Part shown: piece by piece, positions 17,238-25,088 of the stretch | How positions within the stretch are numbered: the first letter of the stretch is position 1 | Layout: every line of letters starts with the position of its first letter | DNA from: Algoriphagus marinus | GTDB lineage: Bacteria > Bacteroidota > Bacteroidia > Cytophagales > Cyclobacteriaceae | Direction: 5' to 3' | DNA: 64,000 bases | Assembly: GCF_001936475.1 (NCBI RefSeq) | Contig: NZ_MSPQ01000001.1 | Coordinates: 124,001-188,000, forward strand | The notes under the pieces: generated by a model | Databases searched by the model: none | The model's input: the letters and a program-made list of their open reading frames with translations, nothing else | Told to the model about the DNA's origin: nothing | Program-made: the position numbers and the translations under genes

Positions 17238-18217
17238 AGGTTCACTAGAAAATTTTTCAAAGCTTGCCTCCAATCAGGATCAGCATCCCATTCAGGGCCT
17301 ATATATAATTCATCTCTTACGAGAAGTTTGATATAGTATTTCACCACCGTTCGAGAATTAGTTTCGGAAGGTACTACTTCCAACCCCATGCTTTCCATGA
17401 GATCTGCCTCGCGCCCTTCTACTTTTACTAATAGGAATTGGACCCTATCTCTAACCAACTCTTCGTTCGTTTTAGCTTCTGTCAGCCACTCCACGGGATA
17501 AGGATATTCTTGCTTAAGGATTTCCTCAATTCCTGATTTTTGTGCGGCTTGCTCAGCTAGAATAGTTTCTTGGGATTTGCCATAATTATCATACTTGAAA
17601 TAACTCAGCAGACCTGTTTGTGCAGATGCTCCTTCGATTGGAATCCCTAGTTTGAACACATCCAAATTGAGCGGATTCCGAGGGATAAACCTCTGCGTGA
17701 AAACTGCCTCTTGCGAACTTATAGATAAAAACTCAGGCACGTCAAGTACCAGTAGATTTTTAGATTTTTGTCCTTGCCCTATAGCGGCGAAATTCGCTCC
17801 AGCTTGACCATAATCATTACCAACGGCACCATAGAGATTTGTAGAAGTAATAATCGTTCCATCTCCGGAAAATTCCCCCGCATGTATACTGGTTTGTGAT
17901 TTTTGCCTAGTTACCAGAATTATATTTTTGATAAGTCGAGTCTGGAATGCTTTAGCATAATCAGCTTGAATCTCCTCTGAAAGTGTGACTTGCTCCAACT
18001 CAAAATACGCTACCGGATCCGCTCCTGCCTCGACCAAACTAGTATGAACACTATCCGCCAATTGTTTCCAAGACATTGCTGGTCTGGCCCCAGGATCTGC
18101 AGATACTAAAACCACTGATTTACCGTCAAAAAAAGACTGCGGAATCGTCCCTTGTGCAAAGAGTGCTTTTGGCAAGAAGAAAGCGATTATCAATAGTAAA
18201 CTCGTGAATTTCATCAA
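17228..18217 (-). CDS. Secreted protein of unknown function
   Basis: The 329-residue protein has a signal peptide (MMKFTSLLLIIAFFLPKALFA, cleavage near residue 21). I do not recognise the family. The mature part starts with a beta/alpha pattern SFFDGKSVVLVSADPGARPAMSWKQL reminiscent of a Rossmann-like core. It then has a region rich in small residues and a C-terminal part ending DPDWRQALKNFLVNLKK. No catalytic triad or metal motif was evident. It is divergent from the M28 peptidase gene across 66 bp, so the two may share regulation. A second Met at position 2 gives a one-residue start ambiguity. Confidence 0.75.
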   Translation of the reverse strand: MMKFTSLLLIIAFFLPKALFAQGTIPQSFFDGKSVVLVSADPGARPAMSWKQLADSVHTSLVEAGADPVAYFELEQVTLSEEIQADYAKAFQTRLIKNIILVTRQKSQTSIHAGEFSGDGTIITSTNLYGAVGNDYGQAGANFAAIGQGQKSKNLLVLDVPEFLSISSQEAVFTQRFIPRNPLNLDVFKLGIPIEGASAQTGLLSYFKYDNYGKSQETILAEQAAQKSGIEEILKQEYPYPVEWLTEAKTNEELVRDRVQFLLVKVEGREADLMESMGLEVVPSETNSRTVVKYYIKLLVRDELYIGPEWDADPDWRQALKNFLVNLKK

Positions 18218-18283
18218 TGGAAATCGTAGATTCGTTTTGGTAATTAATTTTACGAATATACATAACGCAAAATACTTCCTTAG

Positions 18284-19213
18284 ATGGTATCACCAACCAA
18301 AGCAGTTTTAAGTTTTTTATTTGTATTTATCATCGGCTTTTCCTCGGGTCAATCGATCGATGAGCAAAAACTTCTTCAAACTATAGAATACCTCTCATCA
18401 GATAAACTTGAGGGAAGAAAAACCTTAAGCGAAGGAAATAAAGAAGCACAAGAATTTATACGTGAGGAATTTAGGTCTTTGAATCTAAGCACTCATTATG
18501 CTAAATATTTTCAGAAGTTCTCTTTTGAAAATCGGAGAGAGCGGCAAAAATATGAGGATGCCACGAATGTGGTAGCGTTTATCCCTGGCAAAGATTCCCG
18601 TAAAATTATAGTCATCACTGCTCACTATGATCATGTGGGAATCGGGCGTAAAAACTCTTCCGGAGACTCGATTTATAATGGAGCAGATGATAATGCATCA
18701 GGCACGGCTGCTTTATTAGCATTTGCCACCTATTTCAAAAAGAACCAACCTGAGCACCCGATTATTTTTGCTGCTTTGGATGGAGAGGAGATGGGCTTGC
18801 AAGGTGCAAAAGCCCTGCTGAATGACTTCCCTTTTCCCCTTGAGGATATTTTGGTAAATATCAATATGGACATGATCTCCCGAAACGAAAATGGAGAACT
18901 ATATGCGTCTGGAACTTACCATAATCCTAATCTGAAACCTATTTTAGAAAACGCTTCTAAAGGATCAAACCCTGTTTTAAAGTTTGGACATGACGAACCA
19001 AATACTGGAAGGGATGATTGGACCCAATCATCAGACCATGGTCCTTTTTTCGATCAAAAGATCCCACATATTTATTTTGGAGTCGAAGATCACAAAGACT
19101 ATCACAAGCCTAGCGATGAGTTTAAAAATATAGATCAGGCATTCTATGTCAATGCTACCAACTTGATTCTGAAATGTATTCTAGCTTTAGATGCCGAATT
19201 ACCTAAAGAATAG
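18284..19213 (+). CDS. Secreted M28-family metallopeptidase
   Basis: The 309 residues begin with a signal peptide (about 1-22, ending FSSGQS). A di-zinc aminopeptidase domain follows. Ligands visible are H114 in ITAHYDHVG, D135 in NGADDNASGTA, the Glu pair in DGEEMGLQGAKAL, an Asp in INMDMISR, and a C-terminal His in VEDHKDYHKPSDE. All M28 ligand positions appear intact, so it should be active on peptide or amino-terminal substrates outside the cytoplasm. The substrate is unknown. It is divergent from an unknown secreted protein and 70 bp before the ClC gene on the same strand. Confidence 0.9.
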   Translation: MVSPTKAVLSFLFVFIIGFSSGQSIDEQKLLQTIEYLSSDKLEGRKTLSEGNKEAQEFIREEFRSLNLSTHYAKYFQKFSFENRRERQKYEDATNVVAFIPGKDSRKIIVITAHYDHVGIGRKNSSGDSIYNGADDNASGTAALLAFATYFKKNQPEHPIIFAALDGEEMGLQGAKALLNDFPFPLEDILVNINMDMISRNENGELYASGTYHNPNLKPILENASKGSNPVLKFGHDEPNTGRDDWTQSSDHGPFFDQKIPHIYFGVEDHKDYHKPSDEFKNIDQAFYVNATNLILKCILALDAELPKE

Positions 19214-19283
19214 CCCAAATATTTCTAATTGGGTATCATCTTGAGTACTTTAGTCAATTGTAGTTTTTAACCGGCAAAAACCT

Positions 19284-21062
19284 TTGGCTAAATCAGATTT
19301 CATTACTAAGCTTTTGATCTGGCGGCTCAGACACATGAGCAACCAGTCGTTTATCCTTATCCTTAGCGGGATTATTGGGATAATTTCTGGCTTAGCGGCT
19401 GTGATTTTGAAAGAATCTGTACATGCTATACAACACTTTCTCACGGAGGATTTTTATACAGAGTATGCCAATTTCCTTTATATTCTTTACCCAATTATCG
19501 GGATCACTGCAGCCTATATTGTAGGAAAATACATTTTTAAAGATGTGGGAGGCCATGGAATAGCTGATGTGCTATTTACGATTTCAAAGAAGCAGAGTAT
19601 AATTCCTGCAGTAAAAACTTACAGCAGGGTATTCACCTCTGCGTTGACAGTTGGCTTTGGGGGGTCAGTTGGACTAGAGGCTCCCATGCTAGTAACAGGC
19701 TCAGCAATTGGCTCAAATGTAGGCTTGCTTGTTCATTTAAATGCCAAAAAAAGAACATTACTTATAGGTTGTGGAGCTGCAGGGGCAATTTCTGCCATCT
19801 TTGGTGCTCCAATTGGTGCGGTGATTTTTGCAATTGAGGTTATTTTGATGGAAATCAGCACAGCCTCATTTATACCTTTGTTGATAGCATCTGTGACAGG
19901 ATCTCTGACTTCTATGGTGCTAATCGGAAATGACCCTGTTTTCACTTTTGATTTAGAAGGAACATTTACTGCAGGGCATATGCCTTATTATTTGCTTTTG
20001 GGAATTCTATGTGGTGTTATTTCACTTTATTTCAGCAGAGTGGTGCGGACCACTGAGCGTCTGATGGAAGGACTGGAAACCCAAGTATTAAGATTACTTT
20101 ATGGAGGAGCTTTGCTAGGGTTCATGGTTTTTTTCTTTCCTCCGATTTATGGAGAGGGCTATGACACTCTAAATCTTTTGATCAACGGAAACTCAGATCA
20201 GCTCTTGGATAAAAGCCCCTTTTTCTCTTCCTCAGAAAATCCTTACTTGATCATTATTTTCCTATCATTAATTATTTTGGTTAAGCCTATTGCTTCTGCA
20301 TTGACTTTGAGTGGAGGAGGAAGCGGGGGAATTTTTGCTCCTTCACTATATGTAGGAGGTATTGTGGGTTTTGTCTTCGCCTATTCAAAGAATCAGCTTG
20401 GTTTTCATATTCCTTTGCCTTTAGCCCACTTTACCTTGGTGGCTATGTGTGGTGTGATGGCAGGAGTGCAACATGCACCTTTGTCTGCGATATTTTTGAT
20501 TGCTGAGATTACCGGTGGCTATGAGCTATTTGTACCTTTGATGTTTGTTTCGGCTATTTCTTACATCACCACTACCTATTTTGAAAAAGATAGTCTATAT
20601 GTGATTCAATTGAAAGAAAAGGGCAGGCAGCTTCCTGAATCCAAGGATGAAGAATTGCTAGACTTAATCAGCATCACCAATGTAATCGAGCGAGATTTGC
20701 TTCCGGTTCATCCTGATTCCAAACTTGGTGACTTGATTGACTTAGTGAAAATATCCAAACGAAATATTTTCCCGGTGGTCGATGAATATGGGATTCTCCG
20801 AGGAATCATTACTCTAGATGATATCCGCGACATAATGTTTGATCGAGAAAAACAAGAAACCATTTCCATCAAGGAATTGATGCATAGTCCTCCAGAAATT
20901 CTATTGGCTACTGAAAATATGCAAAAAGCAATGGGTAAATTTGAGCTATCTGGAGCTTGGAATCTTCCTGTAATTGAAGATGGTAAATATTTAGGCTTTG
21001 TTTCAAAGTCAAGAATCTTTAATGCCTACCGGAAAAAACTCATCCGACAAAAGGAAGATTAA
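19284..21062 (+). CDS. ClC-family chloride channel/antiporter with two CBS domains
   Basis: A multi-pass inner-membrane ClC protein (592 residues) with a cytoplasmic CBS pair at about 450-570. The filter motif GGGSGGIFAPSLYVGG is intact. The first motif reads GGHGIADV where GSGIP is usual, and the second reads GLEAP where GREGP is usual, retaining the gating glutamate. By eye, the position of the internal proton glutamate (E203 of E. coli ClcA) is valine in AIEVIL. Whether it is a channel or an antiporter is therefore open. The listed start is TTG 19284; ATG 19335 is an alternative 17 codons in, but the basic segment before it looks native. No terminator follows immediately. Confidence 0.9.
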   Translation: MAKSDFITKLLIWRLRHMSNQSFILILSGIIGIISGLAAVILKESVHAIQHFLTEDFYTEYANFLYILYPIIGITAAYIVGKYIFKDVGGHGIADVLFTISKKQSIIPAVKTYSRVFTSALTVGFGGSVGLEAPMLVTGSAIGSNVGLLVHLNAKKRTLLIGCGAAGAISAIFGAPIGAVIFAIEVILMEISTASFIPLLIASVTGSLTSMVLIGNDPVFTFDLEGTFTAGHMPYYLLLGILCGVISLYFSRVVRTTERLMEGLETQVLRLLYGGALLGFMVFFFPPIYGEGYDTLNLLINGNSDQLLDKSPFFSSSENPYLIIIFLSLIILVKPIASALTLSGGGSGGIFAPSLYVGGIVGFVFAYSKNQLGFHIPLPLAHFTLVAMCGVMAGVQHAPLSAIFLIAEITGGYELFVPLMFVSAISYITTTYFEKDSLYVIQLKEKGRQLPESKDEELLDLISITNVIERDLLPVHPDSKLGDLIDLVKISKRNIFPVVDEYGILRGIITLDDIRDIMFDREKQETISIKELMHSPPEILLATENMQKAMGKFELSGAWNLPVIEDGKYLGFVSKSRIFNAYRKKLIRQKED

Positions 21063-21146
21063 TCGGTTTTAGAAGGAAATTTGGTCTGGGAAATTATCTA
21101 CATTTTAAAACTCTTTTCATTGTTACTTTTTTGAAGTTAGCTTCCT

Positions 21147-21155
21147 TTATCCACA
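21147..21155 (+). promoter_or_regulatory. DnaA box 1
   Basis: Exact consensus TTATCCACA on the plus strand. Confidence 0.75.
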
Positions 21156-21223
21156 AAATCGACATTCAACCTTAGTGTTTATTTAACTGATTATTAGACA
21201 CTTATTGTAGCCGTGAAGAAAAG

Positions 21224-21232
21224 TGTGGATAA
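21224..21232 (-). promoter_or_regulatory. DnaA box 2
   Basis: TGTGGATAA, the exact consensus on the minus strand, 20 bp (two helical turns) from box 3 in the same orientation. Confidence 0.75.
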
Positions 21233-21243
21233 ATTATTGATTT

Positions 21244-21252
21244 TGTGGATAA
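21244..21252 (-). promoter_or_regulatory. DnaA box 3
   Basis: TGTGGATAA, the exact consensus on the minus strand, immediately beside an AT-rich stretch. Confidence 0.75.
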
Positions 21253-21489
21253 AATTTTCTTGCTTTTTTTAATGTGCTTAATCTCGCTCTGAGAGGCGAT
21301 TTTTCAATAATTTTTTCTTCATTTTGATTTATTAATTCTAGCCTAATTTCAATAGTTGTCAACTCTGAAATCAAAATAATATTTGGCTTTCTAATTTTTC
21401 ATTTAAAAGAACTCCAAATCCTTTTTCAGAAATATCCTGACACAGTTTGAAAAAGTTGATGTCTAAGAATTATTCAATTTTAACACCAA

Positions 21490-21518
21490 AAATTAAAATT
21501 TGGGTTTATATCCCAAAT
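21490..21518 (-). terminator. Terminator of mtgA
   Basis: On the minus strand ATTTGGG (21518-21512) pairs with CCCAAAT (21504-21498) and is followed by TTTTAATTTTT. The TAA stop of mtgA (21508-21506) lies in the loop. Confidence 0.6.
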
Positions 21519-22201
21519 CCTATTGCTGGGAGATTGTTCATTTGGCGAAGTATCCAAGCTTGTCTTCCTATGATATAAGGAGTAGGTTTGGTCGGGTTCC
21601 ATCTTCGTGGATTTGGAAGAACTGCTGCGATCATGGCCGCTTGATTTCTGTTAAGTTTAGCTGCTGGCTTTTTATAATATGCCTGTGAGGCAGCCTCAAT
21701 TCCATAGATTCCGTCTCCCATTTCGATTACATTGAGATATACCTCCATGATTCGTTCCTTGGACCAAATTAATTCCACCAATACCGTAAAATAGGCTTCA
21801 AGCCCCTTTCTGAGGTAGCTTCGACTTGGCCAAAGAAAAACATTTTTCACAGTCTGTTGGGTAATCGTACTTGCTCCCTTTACTCGCTTTCCCTTTTTAT
21901 TATTCTCCCAAGCTTTCTCCATAGCCTCAAAATCAAATCCATTATGATCTAAGAATTTTTGATCTTCTGAAGCATAAACCGCTTGGGGAGCATTTTTCGA
22001 GATTTCTGAAAAAGGAACCCAATCTTTTTTAAGTCTAATCTCTTTCTTTTCGTCAAACGCTTGCTCAAACAATCGAATGACCATCAAAGGAGTAATGGGG
22101 ACCGGCACAAAGCGGTATAGAATCGTGAAACCGATCGAGAGCAGAAAAAAATAAAGAGCCGATTTCCAAATCAATCGCCAAATCCATTTGAATAATTTCA
22201 T
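21506..22201 (-). CDS. mtgA: Monofunctional peptidoglycan glycosyltransferase
   Basis: MtgA polymerises lipid II into glycan strands at the periplasmic face of the inner membrane. The 231 residues have one N-terminal membrane anchor (about 12-32) and a GT51 domain. The catalytic glutamate is in the segment YASEDQKFLDHNGFDFEAME. GASTITQQTVKN and a second conserved region with ERIMEVYLNVIEMG, GIYGIEAASQAYY and AAMIAAVLPNPRRWNP are present. There is no transpeptidase domain, and length is standard for MtgA. It follows the methyltransferase gene by 9 bp on the same strand. No functional link between the two is evident. Confidence 0.95.
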   Translation of the reverse strand: MKLFKWIWRLIWKSALYFFLLSIGFTILYRFVPVPITPLMVIRLFEQAFDEKKEIRLKKDWVPFSEISKNAPQAVYASEDQKFLDHNGFDFEAMEKAWENNKKGKRVKGASTITQQTVKNVFLWPSRSYLRKGLEAYFTVLVELIWSKERIMEVYLNVIEMGDGIYGIEAASQAYYKKPAAKLNRNQAAMIAAVLPNPRRWNPTKPTPYIIGRQAWILRQMNNLPAIGFGI

Positions 22202-22210
22202 TCCTAAAGG

Positions 22211-23008
22211 TTAGTTAGTCGCAAATGCCTGTACAAATTGATAGAAAAAAACAGCATTTTCATCCTTAAGCACAGAAATAAGATCACTTTCCATTTCTTC
22301 AATCTCCTTTGCGGTGATCAATCCTGCTTCAAGTAATCCTGGTGCACCACTTTTTAATAATATGGTCCAAAAATGTAACATCTTTTGAAGCTCATCAGGT
22401 TTGGACTGATCCAAATGAAAGCCACCATGGTGAATCTCAATGGATCCGAATCCTGCTTTTTTGAAAAGATTCCCTAATTGAGCTCCTACATCCGGATCTC
22501 CTCCCAAAGAGATTTGGAGCTGATTATAAGCTTCATAATATTTCCTTTGATTAGGGAGGTCTGGATATAAGTAGAAACTTGAATTAAAAACCTCCGTTGC
22601 CCAAATTTTTGCTCCTTTGGTTAAATATTTCTTTGCAGACTCGAGCACCCTGACTGGTTCTGGCATATGTTCCAATGCCCAGCAGATAAATAGGGAATCA
22701 AATTGCTCTTCCAGCTTTAAGTCTCTTGCATCCTGACAGTAAAAAGAAACTCGGTCTTCAGCAAAAGCAAGATTTTTTTTGGCTTGAGCAAGCTGTGCTT
22801 CCGAATAATCTACGCAAGTAATTCTCAATTCCGGCCAAAGTCTGAGTAGCTCCCTTGTCTGAGCCCCCACGCCTGATCCTATTTCCAACAGATTCGTGCA
22901 ACCGGAGAAATCGATTCTAGAATAAATTTTCGGCGCCAGATAATTGCCTTGATCTAGGAGACGTTGCTGCTCTTCTGGGATAAATCCGTGTAAATATGCC
23001 TCTTCCAT
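22211..23008 (-). CDS. Class I SAM-dependent methyltransferase
   Basis: The protein has 265 residues. The SAM-binding motif I is LLEIGSGVGAQTREL (about residue 41), motif II is CVDYSEAQLAQA, then FYCQDARDLKL and the post-motif FDSLFICWALEHMPEPVRV. The C-terminal half (about 140-265) is a helical lid. The substrate is not deducible; similar proteins methylate quinone precursors, lipids or small metabolites. It is the first gene of a pair with mtgA (9 bp spacing) and has 160 bp of AT-rich upstream sequence before the DUF3857 genes. Confidence 0.85.
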   Translation of the reverse strand: MEEAYLHGFIPEEQQRLLDQGNYLAPKIYSRIDFSGCTNLLEIGSGVGAQTRELLRLWPELRITCVDYSEAQLAQAKKNLAFAEDRVSFYCQDARDLKLEEQFDSLFICWALEHMPEPVRVLESAKKYLTKGAKIWATEVFNSSFYLYPDLPNQRKYYEAYNQLQISLGGDPDVGAQLGNLFKKAGFGSIEIHHGGFHLDQSKPDELQKMLHFWTILLKSGAPGLLEAGLITAKEIEEMESDLISVLKDENAVFFYQFVQAFATN

Positions 23009-23168
23009 TCAGTTTTATTTTGACTAAAAATATTAAAAATAGCCTGATAAAAGAGTCTTTACTCTCCTCTATTTCTTTTTCAGGATAATCGGCTGAGAAT
23101 ATTTATCAGAAATACTTTCCATGATGAATTCTAAAAAGAATTATTAAGAATACCGTAAATCTTCACTT

Positions 23169-25088
23169 TTAAGGATTCGCTATCTTTTTTAATACTACTG
23201 GTGCTGTAAGCTTGGAAGCAACCGACTCCATGAAAAACTTCAAATCTCCATAGCTAGCTACCGGAATCAACGGTTTTCTTACTTCCAATCTAGCGGTGAT
23301 TTTTAGCATGCCATCCACTTTAGTTGGGGCATAAGTGAAGGTAACATAGCCTCCTTTTATGCTTATTTGCTCCGCAAGTGGATAATCCTCTACTTCGTAG
23401 CCTTCCGGGATTATTACATTTGTATTGTATGTCTCATTGAAAGCAAACTGAAAATCTACTGGAAAAATCCGATAAGCAGCAGTGAACGGGTTTTTAGCAA
23501 AAGTGGAAAATCTCAGAGGGTTGAAAATTATCAAATCAAGATTTTCTGAATTAGGTAATACCGTTTCAAAATTAACAGTGACAAAATTCTTTTCTCTCAG
23601 GTTATTCTCAACAGTCACATTTTGAATTATCATTTCATCAGATTCATCCTTATCAAAGAATGATTCAAGAGATTCATTTCTTGACTGAAGTCTTTCAATT
23701 TGGTGAGCAGTTTGAAGGCCCAAATAGAAATTTTCACGAATAGAATTTTTTATGCTAAGTCCCTCGTTAGGATTATACTCCGTCTGAGCAAAATAAATCG
23801 TGTTTGAATTATGATTGATCATCACCGGAACAATCTTGCTTGTTTCTTTTTGCAGATGCAAACCTTCTTTGACATGCTTGTCCAGATCGACATATCCAAA
23901 AGGAGCCAGTCGGTCACTCAAATCCAAGTATTGATATTTGCCATCCAATTTTGCCAGTAAAAGAATCTCATCAAACTGGTTGAGGAAAGGAAAGTCCACC
24001 AAATCAGTCCGGCCGTAGCCTTTACTCCCAATCAGGACAGGGTCACATTCGATGCCTGCAGAGTTAAGGATTCCCATATAGGTCAGCATGAGTTCGGCTG
24101 GTGTTCCTTTTTTACTCTTCAGAAGCTGATTCATCACTTGTTCAGGATAGATCCAATCGTCTCCATCTATCACAAAATTATCTCTGAGGTAGTAATATAC
24201 TTTTTGAGCTATCTCGGTTTGATTATTTCCGGTAAGCTCGATAGCTAGTGACTCTTTCTCCAAAGGATTAGATCGGTAGTATCCCTTTTCTCGATAATAT
24301 CCTATCAATTCATCACCAAGAGCTGGCCAAGTTCCAAGCACATCTTCCCATTCAGAACCTTGAGCATATTTAGACAATTGGAATTCCACACGATCAAAAT
24401 AGTCCCGATAGTTTTTCATATAGGGCTCTTCCTGAAAAGCATATAGGTTTCGAAGTGTCCAGCCATAAGTCCCATTACTTTCTGTTTTCTCACCTTTATT
24501 CAGCAGGTTTTCACCTTGGCTAAGCATCCTATATTGAAGACCTGCGGTCATAGTAATCTGATAATGTGAATACAGGGTAGGAATATTATTCTGGAAAGTC
24601 CAGCCATCAATGAACGTGATTGACTTATCTGTTTCTTTATAAGTATACTCTAATATAGAACCCACCTGCACCTTGGGAAAAGTAATCCGCATCTCTCGGT
24701 ACCCATTATCCAGGCTAACGTCAAAGATTGACTCCTTGGGAACTTCAGTGACCTCTGCTTTTCCATCTACATAGTTAATAGTTTGAGCTTTGATACCACT
24801 GATTTCTTCGATTCGCTTTTCTCCTGAATAATAACGGATCCGAAGATCTGCGTATGACTTCCCCTCTTCAGCCAGAATTTTCATTCTTCCGAAATGCGTA
24901 GTCTCGAAGACATTTCCAAAAAATCTGGACTCTCCATTTTTGAGCAAAAAAACTGCATTTGCGTCTGGCTCGTAAGAGACACTTATTAAATCAATCTCAT
25001 TAGAATTGGCTTTACCAAACTTTGGTGTTTGGCCAAGGGCCGCAAATGAAATAATACTTAAGAAACAAAGGATAATCCGCTTATTCAT
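23169..25088 (-). CDS. DUF3857 protein with degenerate transglutaminase-like domain
   Basis: The 639-residue protein has a signal peptide (MNKRIILCFLSIISFAALG). An N-terminal DUF3857 beta-sandwich (about 55-230), a transglutaminase-like domain (about 270-420) and a C-terminal beta domain follow. Where active transglutaminases have a Cys, this protein reads KKGTPAELMLTYMGILNSAG. The His position reads FDEILLLAKL and the Asp position YLDLSDRLAPFG. The catalytic Cys and His are therefore absent, and it is probably a binding protein rather than an enzyme. It overlaps the end of the upstream paralogue by 8 bp, so they are translated together. Confidence 0.82.
   Translation of the reverse strand: MNKRIILCFLSIISFAALGQTPKFGKANSNEIDLISVSYEPDANAVFLLKNGESRFFGNVFETTHFGRMKILAEEGKSYADLRIRYYSGEKRIEEISGIKAQTINYVDGKAEVTEVPKESIFDVSLDNGYREMRITFPKVQVGSILEYTYKETDKSITFIDGWTFQNNIPTLYSHYQITMTAGLQYRMLSQGENLLNKGEKTESNGTYGWTLRNLYAFQEEPYMKNYRDYFDRVEFQLSKYAQGSEWEDVLGTWPALGDELIGYYREKGYYRSNPLEKESLAIELTGNNQTEIAQKVYYYLRDNFVIDGDDWIYPEQVMNQLLKSKKGTPAELMLTYMGILNSAGIECDPVLIGSKGYGRTDLVDFPFLNQFDEILLLAKLDGKYQYLDLSDRLAPFGYVDLDKHVKEGLHLQKETSKIVPVMINHNSNTIYFAQTEYNPNEGLSIKNSIRENFYLGLQTAHQIERLQSRNESLESFFDKDESDEMIIQNVTVENNLREKNFVTVNFETVLPNSENLDLIIFNPLRFSTFAKNPFTAAYRIFPVDFQFAFNETYNTNVIIPEGYEVEDYPLAEQISIKGGYVTFTYAPTKVDGMLKITARLEVRKPLIPVASYGDLKFFMESVASKLTAPVVLKKIANP

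Larger units (their letters stand above)
21063..21505. other. DnaA-box-rich non-coding region; candidate oriC or DnaA sink
   Basis: This 443-bp gap lies between two convergent genes, so no promoter is needed here. It contains three exact DnaA boxes TTATCCACA (21147-21155 forward, 21224-21232 and 21244-21252 reverse) and one near-match TTATCTACA (21094-21102). Long AT-rich tracts flank them (21253-21275, 21300-21350 and 21370-21410), suitable for unwinding. A small hairpin with T tract sits near 21282-21305. No ORF is present. Elsewhere in the window I noticed only a one-mismatch box at 43091. Head-on orientation of the flanking genes is unusual for an origin, so a DnaA-titration site is the alternative. 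Confidence 0.55.
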
